Part shown: piece after piece, positions 32,296 to 39,368 of the stretch | Position numbering within the stretch: the first letter of the stretch is position 1 | Layout of the letters: each line of letters begins with the position of its first letter | Notes under the pieces: model-generated | Told to the model about the DNA's origin: nothing | Seen by the model: only the letters and a program-made list of their open reading frames with translations | Databases searched by the model: none | Source: Candidatus Limimorpha caballi | GTDB lineage: Bacteria; Bacteroidota; Bacteroidia; Bacteroidales; F082 | Direction of reading: 5' to 3' | NCBI GenBank assembly: GCA_018064605.1 | Contig: JAGHUX010000041.1 | Location: forward strand, 1-61,502 | Length of the DNA stretch: 61,502 nucleotides | Translations under genes and position numbers: made by a program

Positions 32296-33672
32296 TTAGT
32301 CGAGTGTCGGGATCGGGAACACCACGCCTGAGAGCAGGATCCACACGGCGAACAGCGTCAGTGCGATGTTGAAGGTCTGCCCTATGACATAAAGCCAAAG
32401 CACCTTGCCGCCGTGCATCTGCTTGGCGATCTCCTTGAAATTGGTGTCGAGGCCGATGCTTGTGAACGCCAGCACGAAGGCCCAGTTCTTGTATTGGTCG
32501 AGGACCTTGTTGATTGCGCCCACGGCGTTGAAGTCGGCGGTGTTGAACATCGGCTGTATGATGAACGAGGCGACCAGCGAAGCCACGAAGAAACCTATGA
32601 TGAACTTCGGGAAACGGTACCAAATCTCCTTGGCGCCGACCTTTTCCGAAGGGTTCTTATCGACTTTCGTCGCGAAGAATATCGCCACGAAGAACGCTAT
32701 GAAACCGATGAGGATGTTCTGTATCGACTTGACGAGGACGGCGGCTTTCTGCGCCTCTTCGCCGAGTGCGGTGCCGGCCACGACGACGGCTCCGGTGCTG
32801 TCAACGGTGCCGCCTATCAACGCGCCGCCCATGAGCTGGTTCATACCGCACGCCTTGATAATCATCGGCTCGAAGACCATCATCAGAATGGTGAATATGA
32901 TTGAGACGGAGACGGCCATCGAGAGGTCGCTCTTCTTCGCTTTCGCCGCCGCACCCGTGGCAATGGCAGCACTCGTGCCGCACACGCTCGTCGCACTCGC
33001 CAGCGTGATGACCAACGGCTTGTTGTCGATCTTCATCACCTTCGTGCCGAGCCACCACATGAATATGATGACTATAGGCGTCACAATCCACGCGATGCCG
33101 AGACCGTAGAGACCGAATTTCGCGATGTTGGAGAACAGCACCGAGAAGCCCATCACCACCAGACCCGTCTTGATGTAAAACTCCGTCATCACAGCCGGTT
33201 TCAGCCATTCGGGAGTGCCGACGGTATTGGAGATGATAAGGCCTATGAGCAACGCCCAGAAAGCCCATTCGAGATAACGGTTCAATGTGAACTCCGCACT
33301 TATCCATCTGACTAACAAGGCTATGACAAACAACCCGATGAAAGCAGGGATGAACTTTTTAAAGCTTTTGCCCATCATTTTCGCGCCGAGCGAGAACAAC
33401 AGGCCCAACACCACAAATGTACGCACCAGCTTCCACACGAAATCAACGTTGAGCTGCTTGCCCATCGACTCGGTGAAAGTGCCTTTCTCCTCCCAGAGAT
33501 ACCATGTCGAGAACTTCAACGCGCTGAAGTCAAACCAGTTGGTCAATACGCCCACGCAGCCGACAGCTATAAGTATGAAGCCTATCCAGCAGGCGAGCCA
33601 GTCTTCTTTCTTCCAAAGGTCGGAGATGTTGGTCCTCCCCGCCGTGACAAATTCGTTTTCCGTGTTTTTCAT
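32296..33672 (-). CDS. yeiH: YeiH family putative sulfate exporter (UPF0324)
   Basis: A 458-residue membrane protein with about ten helices. The body contains LLFSLGAKMMGKSFKKFIPAF, WWLGTKVMKIDNKPLVITLASATSVCGTSAAIATG and MGGALIGGTVDSTGAVVVAGT, hallmarks of the YeiH/UPF0324 family. Members linked to taurine degradation (TauZ) are thought to export sulfate or sulfite, but most, including this one, are untested. It sits 30 nt downstream of the porin and directly upstream of the small membrane protein and the ABC importer, all on one strand, which points to a shared small-anion role. Confidence 0.92.
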   Translation of the reverse strand: MKNTENEFVTAGRTNISDLWKKEDWLACWIGFILIAVGCVGVLTNWFDFSALKFSTWYLWEEKGTFTESMGKQLNVDFVWKLVRTFVVLGLLFSLGAKMMGKSFKKFIPAFIGLFVIALLVRWISAEFTLNRYLEWAFWALLIGLIISNTVGTPEWLKPAVMTEFYIKTGLVVMGFSVLFSNIAKFGLYGLGIAWIVTPIVIIFMWWLGTKVMKIDNKPLVITLASATSVCGTSAAIATGAAAKAKKSDLSMAVSVSIIFTILMMVFEPMIIKACGMNQLMGGALIGGTVDSTGAVVVAGTALGEEAQKAAVLVKSIQNILIGFIAFFVAIFFATKVDKNPSEKVGAKEIWYRFPKFIIGFFVASLVASFIIQPMFNTADFNAVGAINKVLDQYKNWAFVLAFTSIGLDTNFKEIAKQMHGGKVLWLYVIGQTFNIALTLFAVWILLSGVVFPIPTLD

Positions 33673-33702
33673 GATTTTATTTTTACAGAATTGAGACTTT
33701 TT

Positions 33703-34806
33703 TTAGAACTTGACGGTTGCCTGCGCCGCGACCAAATGGCCGAGGTTGTCGTATCCATCCTTGTCCTTTATCGTGTAATTGACTTGCAGGCGGAAATGCT
33801 TCTCGGGCCACCAGCCGAGACCGACCAGATAATATGTCGATGTGTCGTCGATGTCGCAGTCGGCCGTGTAGTTTTCGTAACGTATCACCGGGATGAGCGT
33901 CTGCGTCTTGCCGCCTGAGCATTTGATGTTGATGTTATACGCCGCCTGAGCGTAGAAACCGTCAGATTTCTGGTTCACGAGTTGGGCGTCTTTTTCAGTG
34001 TCGGTGGTGCCCCAGACGTATTCCGAACGGACCATGAGGCCGGTCGAAGCGTATTCGGCGCCGACCGCGAAACGATTTCTCTCCGCATCGGCCTCCGTCT
34101 CGGTTTCATAGCTCCCGAGATAAGCCGAACCGTGAATCTTCAGGTCTTTTATCGGTTTTATTTCAATCTGGCCAACGTATGCCATCTGCTTGTTGTCGTT
34201 TTTCACGTTGATGCCGTTGCCGTTGAACACACCTATTTCATAGTTGATGACTTTGAAACCGTCTTTTTTGATGAAGCCGCCCATGAACGACACACCCATC
34301 TCACGACCGCCGCTGAAACTCGTCCCGGGACAGAGTTTGTCATCGGCCATGCCCGACAATGCATTGATAACCATCGTGTTCTCGATGGTCAGATATGATG
34401 GCGCATACGGGTTTTCAATGGTGAACGGAATCTTTCCCTGGCCGATGCGGATCTGAAACTCATCGTAAAGTTTCCATTTTGCAAAGGCATCCAAAACCTT
34501 CGGGCTTTTACCGGCCATCTCAACCTGCAACTTGAACTCGAATTTAGGCGTGATGTCACCTGCGAAAACCAGACGCGCACGGCGCATGTTGAAAGTGCTG
34601 ATCTCATCCTTGTCACCATTGTTTTTCTCCGAACTCTCGTAATCATACTGCAAATCCAAGTTACCGCTTATCTTCAAATAGTCGGAAATAGACGGTTTAC
34701 TTGTGGTCTTCGGTTTTTCAACTCCTGAAACTGTTTGAGCGTTTAATGCTGAAAATAAAGTACTTAACAGCAAAAATGCAGCGATTGATAATTTCTTTGA
34801 TTTCAT
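33703..34806 (-). CDS. OprO/OprP-like outer-membrane porin
   Basis: A 367-residue protein with signal peptide MKSKKLSIAAFLLLSTLFSALNAQ and a beta-barrel body of alternating strands ending in an aromatic C-terminus (AQATVKF). Motifs such as ISTFNMRRARLVFAGDITPKFEFKLQVEMAG, FQIRIGQGKIPFTIENPYAPS and GREMGVSFMGG match the phosphate-selective porin O/P family, whose members favour anions. It is the first gene of the putative six-gene operon, and its promoter region holds three palindromic operator-like sites, so transcription is probably repressed or activated by a dedicated regulator not found in this window. Confidence 0.9.
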   Translation of the reverse strand: MKSKKLSIAAFLLLSTLFSALNAQTVSGVEKPKTTSKPSISDYLKISGNLDLQYDYESSEKNNGDKDEISTFNMRRARLVFAGDITPKFEFKLQVEMAGKSPKVLDAFAKWKLYDEFQIRIGQGKIPFTIENPYAPSYLTIENTMVINALSGMADDKLCPGTSFSGGREMGVSFMGGFIKKDGFKVINYEIGVFNGNGINVKNDNKQMAYVGQIEIKPIKDLKIHGSAYLGSYETETEADAERNRFAVGAEYASTGLMVRSEYVWGTTDTEKDAQLVNQKSDGFYAQAAYNINIKCSGGKTQTLIPVIRYENYTADCDIDDTSTYYLVGLGWWPEKHFRLQVNYTIKDKDGYDNLGHLVAAQATVKF

Positions 34807-34853
34807 GATGTTTAATTTTTTTAGTTGTTATTTATACTGTAAATCATCAAACT

Positions 34854-34867
34854 GTAAACGTGTTTAC
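34854..34867. promoter_or_regulatory. Operator-like palindrome 1, GTAAACGTGTTTAC
   Basis: GTAAAC and GTTTAC arms around GT. It lies downstream of the predicted -7 box and 48 nt before the porin ATG, in the leader, where a bound protein would block transcription. Confidence 0.65.
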
Positions 34868-34884
34868 TATTTTTAAAAACGCGG

Positions 34885-34892
34885 CAAAATTA
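34885..34892 (-). promoter_or_regulatory. -7 box (TAATTTTG) for the porin-yeiH-ABC operon
   Basis: Minus-strand TAATTTTG matches TAnnTTTG. It is bracketed by palindrome 1 (34854-34867) and palindrome 2 (34901-34914). No exact -33 TTTG was found, as expected for a regulated promoter. Confidence 0.55.
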
Positions 34893-34900
34893 CAAAAAAA

Positions 34901-34914
34901 GTAAACACATTTAC
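34901..34914. promoter_or_regulatory. Operator-like palindrome 2, GTAAACACATTTAC
   Basis: The same half-sites as palindrome 1 with one mismatch. Both are followed by TATTTTT on the plus strand, so a 20-nt direct repeat is recognisable. It lies just upstream of the -7 box. Confidence 0.65.
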
Positions 34915-34933
34915 TATTTTTCAAAAAAAATTA

Positions 34934-34947
34934 GTAAAATATTTTAC
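34934..34947. promoter_or_regulatory. Operator-like palindrome 3, GTAAAATATTTTAC
   Basis: A perfect 14-bp palindrome sharing GTAAA / TTTAC with the two sites nearer the gene. Site spacing is 47 and 33 nt. Confidence 0.5.
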
Positions 34948-34977
34948 AATTTCCCGGATTTGCAGGTGGTGAAATAA

Positions 34978-35032
34978 GTTTGCTCCACTCGCCGCGGCCG
35001 TCATTGCGTGCGATCGTGGTGGTGGAGCAAAC
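34978..35032. repeat. Inverted repeat with a 33-nt GC-rich loop
   Basis: GTTTGCTCCAC (34978-34988) pairs perfectly with GTGGAGCAAAC (35022-35032). The loop is GC-rich, unlike its surroundings, and can fold further. It sits just after the TonB receptor stop and may act as a terminator or 3' stability element, although no T-run follows on the minus strand. Confidence 0.6.
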
Positions 35033-35047
35033 AAAAAAAATTAATTT

Positions 35048-37240
35048 TTAGAAGATGATCTTACCTTTTATATAGAAGTTCCTTCCAGGCTCGTAGTTGA
35101 TGTCGCTGCGGTTTGTGGAGAAGAAGTTGGTGTATGTCTCGTCGGTGACGTTGTCGATGCCGCCGAAGAACTGCAGACCGATGTCCCCCAGCGTCATGAC
35201 CCTGCTGTTCAGCGCGATGTCGAGACGTCCGTAGGCCGATGTCGGCTTTTCATGGTCGGCGATGTGTTTTTTCTCGCCGACGCCGGTGACTTCAACGGAA
35301 ACCGTGCCGACTTTGTCATAGGTGTAAGAGACGCCGAGCACGCCTTTCAACGGCGGGACGTTAGGCAGGTCGGAGTCGTTGCTTTTGTCGAGACCTTTGA
35401 TGTAAGAAGCATTGGCAAAGACCGACAGTCCGTTGACAATGTTATAGTTGCAGTTGAAGTCAACTCCGTAAAGCATGGCCTTGCCCACGTTGTCGAGTAT
35501 GAGAGCCGGGATGGTTTCTGTCGCGCCGTCGGTGGTGTTGTAAATGAAAATGCCGTCGCGCTCAACGACCATATTGTTGATTTTATTGACGAACCCCGAT
35601 GTCTGGACCATGAACTTATCGCCCCAGAAACGGACACCGATGTCGCCTGAGATGCCGTCTTCCGACTTCAGGCCGGGGTTGCCGAGACGCACCTTGCTCG
35701 TCAGGTCGATGTACTTGAAACGTTCTTCGAGCGAAGGCGAGCGGTAGGAGCGTGCGCCGTTCAAGACAAGATGTAATTTACCAGTAATCTTGTAGATGGC
35801 ACCGATATTTGCGCTCCATGAGAGGTCTTGTTTGCTGCCTTTTTCAAAAGTGATGCGTTGTCCTGCCGGATGGTCGTTCAAGTTGCCGTTGGTGATGATG
35901 TAATCGACATCGTGGCATTCCTCGTTCTCCACAAAGATGCCGTCGATGCGTCCGCCGACGGTGACGTTGAGACGGTTGTTGAGGAGACGCATCTCGTCCT
36001 GCACGAAGATGCCTGCACTTGTGAACGACGCTTTGGGCAGCGGCGACTCGCCACGTTCTATTTCATTGGTTTTGATGACGTTGCCGAGTGTGTCCTGCAC
36101 GGTGACGGTGATGTGTTTCGTGCGGTCGCTCGTGATGTTGCGGTGCCACACGTCAACGCCGGCGATCATGGTGTTATTTTTCGAGAGGCTGAACGTGGCC
36201 TGAGCCTTCCCGCCGAATGTGAGGTGAGTGCCTGTCGGGGTGACGAGCGTCGGCTTCGTCACCTGGATGTTCCCGTTCGGAAGCACCTTCTCGGTGATGG
36301 TGTTCGGATTCATCTCCACGTTGCGGACGATGTCCTGCACGAAGCCGCTGAACTCCAGAGATGTGAAGGTTTTCGACAGGTCTCTTATCTCGTAGTTGAG
36401 ATTAAGGAGCGTGCGGCTTATGTCTTTGTATCTCGCCGTCGCCGTCGCCGCGAAGGCTGCGCCGCCGGGTATGCCGACGTCAGTTGACAGGTTGTGCTGC
36501 AAATTAAGTTTGATGATGTGATTGTCGGCGGCTTTGAAACCGGCCCGCATTGCGATGTCGCTCATCTCATATCCGCTGTTGTTGATTTTGCCCTGCGGCG
36601 TCTTCATGTCGTCGCCGGAAGAGTGTCCGGCGTTGAGTTTCACGTACCATCGTTTGTCGCCGGCGTTCACCCTCACATATTCGGAGTTTGAGGCGTTGAC
36701 GGAGGCCGCGCCGGCGAGCACGTTCCCGCCGACGTAAAACTCATCGGCGAAATGTCCGTCCTTCGTGATGACATTGACGATGCCGCCCATCGCGCCGCTG
36801 CCGTAAAGCACCGACTGTGCGCCCTTTATCACCTCCACACGCTCGATGTCGTTGGGGTCGATCATCGACAGCGAGGCGGTGAGGTCCGTCGCCGTCTCAA
36901 TCCTGTTGCCGTCAACCATGGTGACGAGACGGTCTTCGCCGAGGCCGCGCACGTTGACGTTCTTGGACCACACGCCGTCGCCGCCCATGAAGATGCCGGG
37001 CTCATCATTGAGACCGTCGGCGACAGTGAAAACCTGACGCTTATCGAGTTTCACCGCATTGACAATGCTGATGCTTATCGGTGCATCAGAGACTTTCTTT
37101 TCCACTTTAAGACTGCTGACAACGATGTCCTCGAGTTTCACGACAGTGTCATTCTCAGTCTGTTGCAGTGTCTTCGCATTGATTGTACCAGCTGCCATCG
37201 CCATGATGACGACGCTGGTTTTCAGAAATGATTTATACAT
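35048..37240 (-). CDS. TonB-dependent outer-membrane receptor
   Basis: A 730-residue receptor. The signal peptide ends near INAKT. A TonB-box-like stretch (VKLEDIVVSSLKV) precedes the plug domain, about 45-165 (FTVADGLNDEPGIFMGGDGVWSKNVNVRGLGEDRLVTMVDGNRI, VEVIKGAQSVLYGSGAMGGIVNVITK). A 22-strand barrel follows, ending NFYIKGKIIF. It lacks the SusC-type N-terminal regulatory domain, so it is more like siderophore, heme, metal or cobalamin receptors. Its start overlaps the stop of the TM1266-type regulator gene by 8 nt, implying shared control and a metal-related ligand. Confidence 0.93.
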   Translation of the reverse strand: MYKSFLKTSVVIMAMAAGTINAKTLQQTENDTVVKLEDIVVSSLKVEKKVSDAPISISIVNAVKLDKRQVFTVADGLNDEPGIFMGGDGVWSKNVNVRGLGEDRLVTMVDGNRIETATDLTASLSMIDPNDIERVEVIKGAQSVLYGSGAMGGIVNVITKDGHFADEFYVGGNVLAGAASVNASNSEYVRVNAGDKRWYVKLNAGHSSGDDMKTPQGKINNSGYEMSDIAMRAGFKAADNHIIKLNLQHNLSTDVGIPGGAAFAATATARYKDISRTLLNLNYEIRDLSKTFTSLEFSGFVQDIVRNVEMNPNTITEKVLPNGNIQVTKPTLVTPTGTHLTFGGKAQATFSLSKNNTMIAGVDVWHRNITSDRTKHITVTVQDTLGNVIKTNEIERGESPLPKASFTSAGIFVQDEMRLLNNRLNVTVGGRIDGIFVENEECHDVDYIITNGNLNDHPAGQRITFEKGSKQDLSWSANIGAIYKITGKLHLVLNGARSYRSPSLEERFKYIDLTSKVRLGNPGLKSEDGISGDIGVRFWGDKFMVQTSGFVNKINNMVVERDGIFIYNTTDGATETIPALILDNVGKAMLYGVDFNCNYNIVNGLSVFANASYIKGLDKSNDSDLPNVPPLKGVLGVSYTYDKVGTVSVEVTGVGEKKHIADHEKPTSAYGRLDIALNSRVMTLGDIGLQFFGGIDNVTDETYTNFFSTNRSDINYEPGRNFYIKGKIIF

Positions 37241-37487
37241 CTTGTTTGATTTTTAGCAGGGCCGATTTCACCTCGATGCCGTCAAGACGGCCGAGTTGTC
37301 CTGTCAGGGAGCCGATCTCGTCGGTGGTGCCTTCTAAAATCAAAGAAATAATGCTTTCGCCGTTTTCGCGCGGGAGGCCGAGACGCCCGATGATGACGCC
37401 GCCGTGACGCGAGATGACCTCGTTGACAAATGGCGCCGCCGTCCTGTCTTCAACCTTGATGATTACTGTTCCAATCCTCTTTTCCAT
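37233..37487 (-). CDS. TM1266-type iron-only hydrogenase system putative regulator
   Basis: An 84-residue protein with an ACT/NikR C-terminal-like fold: RIGTVIIKVEDRTAAPFVNEVISRHGGVIIGRLGLPRENGESIISLILEGTTDEIGSLTGQLGRLDGIEVKSALLK. This matches the TM1266 family, usually found next to [FeFe]-hydrogenase maturation genes, where a regulatory role is proposed. ATG 37487 was chosen because it is preceded by the strong ribosome site GGAGG and gives the family length; the open frame extends to a TTG at 37592. No hydrogenase genes lie in this window. It is coupled to the TonB receptor downstream. Confidence 0.85.
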   Translation of the reverse strand: MEKRIGTVIIKVEDRTAAPFVNEVISRHGGVIIGRLGLPRENGESIISLILEGTTDEIGSLTGQLGRLDGIEVKSALLKIKQDV

Positions 37488-37589
37488 TAGAATAACCTCC
37501 GGTTCAGATTTTAATGACTCCGTAACTTCTTCAATCTCAACATCTTGTCTTAATCTCAGTTTGTTACGGCCTGTGATTAATATTTTCCG

Positions 37590-37597
37590 CAAAGATA
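37590..37597 (-). promoter_or_regulatory. -7 box (TATCTTTG) for the TM1266-TonB receptor pair
   Basis: A minus-strand consensus about 100 nt upstream of ATG 37487. The leader contains CCGTAAC / GTTACGG inverted arms (37520-37526 and 37563-37569). Confidence 0.55.
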
Positions 37598-37638
37598 ATG
37601 TTTTTTTTGCTTTGCGTCTGTCTCTGTGTAAAAAAATG

Positions 37639-38037
37639 TTATTTCTCCTGACATTCCGGGCAGCGTCCGACTATGACATAACTGATATTGCAGGCAGAAT
37701 AGCCTTCCGGCAGGCAGAACGAGGCGTTGCTGTTGACCACGACATCGGCTATCCTGCCACACCTGCTGCAACGGAAATGCGCATGCGGTTTCGTGCTGAT
37801 GTCATAACGTATCACACCCTCTTCTATCAGCAGGGTGCTCACGGCGTGATGCTCCGCCAAAGTCTTGAGAGTGTTGAAGACTGTCGCGCGCGACACCGAC
37901 GAGTCCATCAGCTTCAGCCCGCGGTACACCTCGTCGGCCGTCGGATGCGTCAGGTTCTCCATCAGATATGTGACAACCTCCTCACGTTCAATGGTATATT
38001 GTATTTTATGCTGCTGAAGATATTCGCGTGCCGACAT
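37639..38037 (-). CDS. perR: Fur-family regulator, PerR-like
   Basis: A 132-residue metal-dependent repressor. The start was set at MSAREYLQQHKIQYT (38037). The winged-helix part includes HPTADEVYRGLKLMDSSVSRATVFNTLKTLAEHH. The dimerisation part carries KPHAHFRCSRCG and a second CPEC near the end, the Cys4 structural zinc site. Divergent pairing with rubrerythrin, with a palindromic box between, points to a peroxide-sensing PerR rather than Fur or Zur. The regulatory-metal histidines are consistent but cannot be ranked by eye. Confidence 0.88.
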   Translation of the reverse strand: MSAREYLQQHKIQYTIEREEVVTYLMENLTHPTADEVYRGLKLMDSSVSRATVFNTLKTLAEHHAVSTLLIEEGVIRYDISTKPHAHFRCSRCGRIADVVVNSNASFCLPEGYSACNISYVIVGRCPECQEK

Positions 38038-38059
38038 TCGTTCCGTTTGTTTCAGGCGG

Positions 38060-38067
38060 CAAAAATA
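38060..38067 (-). promoter_or_regulatory. -7 box (TATTTTTG) for perR
   Basis: Minus-strand TAnnTTTG, 23 nt upstream of the chosen ATG at 38037. Confidence 0.45.
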
Positions 38068-38114
38068 CAAAAAACTTTTTTCAAAAAATCTTTTACACAT
38101 TAAAAAATAATTAG

Positions 38115-38122
38115 TACTTTTG
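38115..38122 (+). promoter_or_regulatory. -7 box (TACTTTTG) for rubrerythrin
   Basis: A plus-strand consensus. The predicted transcription start falls at or next to the PerR-like box at 38129. Confidence 0.6.
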
Positions 38123-38128
38123 CATCGA

Positions 38129-38145
38129 TTTAGATTAAGTCTAAA
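38129..38145. promoter_or_regulatory. PerR-like box, TTTAGATTAAGTCTAAA
   Basis: An 8-1-8 inverted repeat with one mismatched pair, close in form to PerR/Fur boxes. It covers the predicted +1 region of rubrerythrin, so a bound repressor would block initiation. Confidence 0.65.
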
Positions 38146-38177
38146 ATATTACATCATTAACAATAAATCAAACAGTT

Positions 38178-38726
38178 ATGAAGAAGAAATTTGTATGTCC
38201 GATTTGCGGTTATGTTCACGAGGGCGAGGAGGCTCCGGAACGTTGCCCGCAGTGCAAACAGATTGTTGAATGGAAAGTCATGGACGAATGTGCGAAGTTG
38301 AATTTCGTCACGGAGCACGTCATTGGCATTGCCAAAGGCAGCGGCGACGAGATGATCAAGGACCTCAACGCGCATTTCATGGGTGAGGCGACAGAAGTCG
38401 GCATGTATCTGGCGATGAGCCGTCAGGCCGACCGCGAAGGTTATCCTGAGATTGCCGAGGCGTTCAAGCGTTACGCTTTTGAAGAGGCCGAGCACTGCGC
38501 GAAGTTCGCCGAGCTTCTCGGCGATGTCGTCTGGGACACCAAGACCAACCTTGAGAAGAGGATGGTGGCGGAATGCGGCGCATGTGAGGACAAGATGCGC
38601 ATAGCGCGTGTCGCCAAGGAGCGCAACCTCGACGCCATCCACGACACCGTGCATGAGATGGCAAAGGACGAGGCGCGTCACGGCAAAGGCTTCGAGGGGC
38701 TGTTCAACCGTTACTTCGGCAAATAA
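38178..38726 (+). CDS. Rubrerythrin (reverse type, N-terminal rubredoxin)
   Basis: A 182-residue peroxide-reducing iron protein. Residues 1-38 are a rubredoxin-like Fe(Cys)4 site ([10 protein letters not shown] ... CPQC). The rest is the four-helix diiron domain with ExxH-type ligands ([41 protein letters not shown]). Rubredoxin-first order is the reverse-rubrerythrin arrangement common in anaerobes. Divergent from perR with a PerR-like box, so probably induced by peroxide or oxygen. Confidence 0.94.
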   Translation: MKKKFVCPICGYVHEGEEAPERCPQCKQIVEWKVMDECAKLNFVTEHVIGIAKGSGDEMIKDLNAHFMGEATEVGMYLAMSRQADREGYPEIAEAFKRYAFEEAEHCAKFAELLGDVVWDTKTNLEKRMVAECGACEDKMRIARVAKERNLDAIHDTVHEMAKDEARHGKGFEGLFNRYFGK

Positions 38727-38743
38727 CCGGAATCGCGGCGGTA

Positions 38744-38780
38744 CGAAGAGCAGCATCGGCCACGCCGATGCTGCTCTTCG
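38744..38780 (+). terminator. Strong hairpin after rubrerythrin
   Basis: A perfect 17-bp stem (CGAAGAGCAGCATCGGC and its complement) with a 3-nt loop, 17 nt after the stop. No T-run follows, so it may also be a 3' stabiliser. Confidence 0.7.
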
Positions 38781-38826
38781 GCATGTGCAAACCCGCCGTC
38801 ATGGAAATCATCATAACCTCTGACAA

Positions 38827-39363
38827 ATGGAATACATCTCATCACGCGAACAGGCCGTCATGGAATATCTTGTCGCGCACGACATCGCCTGCTCCGTCTA
38901 TCATCACCCTGAAGGAAAGACCATCGAGGAAGCCAAACGCTGGTGGAGGGACGACGGCTCCGTGCACTGCAAGAACATCTTCCTGCGGAACCACAAGGGA
39001 AACCAGCATTATCTGGTGTGTTTCCACTGCGACCACGACCTCGACATCCACGACCTGGAGCAGCGTCTCAAGGCCGAACTGATGAACGCCGGCTTCAACT
39101 CGCCGGGCAAACTGAGCTTCGCCTCGCCGGAACGAATGGACAGATACCTCGGACTGGAGCCCGGCAGCGTCTCACCTTTCGGACTCATCAACGATGCCGA
39201 ACATCACGTGATACTGTTTCTGGACGAGGTGCTGCGCGACGCGCCGTCGCTGAGCTTCCACCCAAACGACTGCCGCGGAACCGTCGTCATCGAAAACAGT
39301 CAGTTCCAGAAATATCTCGATGTGACTGGAAATCAGTACAGGTACATGAAACTATACGAATAA
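38827..39363 (+). CDS. Prolyl-tRNA deacylase, YbaK/ProX type
   Basis: A 178-residue editing-domain protein that hydrolyses mischarged tRNA. The visible sequence includes YHHPEGKTIEEAKR, CKNIFLRNHKGNQHYLVCFHCDHDLDIHDLEQRL and LGLEPGSVSPFGLINDAEHHVILFLDE, matching the stand-alone INS-like domain related to bacterial prolyl-tRNA synthetase. The lysine in CKNIFL is the expected active-site residue. Length about 170 is standard. It is convergent with gltX (5-nt gap). Confidence 0.9.
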   Translation: MEYISSREQAVMEYLVAHDIACSVYHHPEGKTIEEAKRWWRDDGSVHCKNIFLRNHKGNQHYLVCFHCDHDLDIHDLEQRLKAELMNAGFNSPGKLSFASPERMDRYLGLEPGSVSPFGLINDAEHHVILFLDEVLRDAPSLSFHPNDCRGTVVIENSQFQKYLDVTGNQYRYMKLYE

Positions 39364-39368
39364 CGTCA

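Noticed and set aside
32000..32623. Longer 207-codon version of the small membrane protein
   Set aside because: The first 110 codons overlap yeiH in another register and are Arg/His-rich shadow sequence; the real start is at 32293.
29620..34806. Phosphate uptake operon
   Set aside because: The porin family is called phosphate-selective, but there is no PstSCAB or PhoU, and the ABC importer belongs to the nitrate/sulfonate group.
34978..35032. Riboswitch for the porin operon
   Set aside because: It lies upstream of the porin promoter, not in its leader, and does not resemble a known class.
37488..37592. N-terminal extension of the TM1266 protein from a TTG
   Set aside because: It would begin inside the -7 box, and the internal ATG has a far better ribosome site and the family length.
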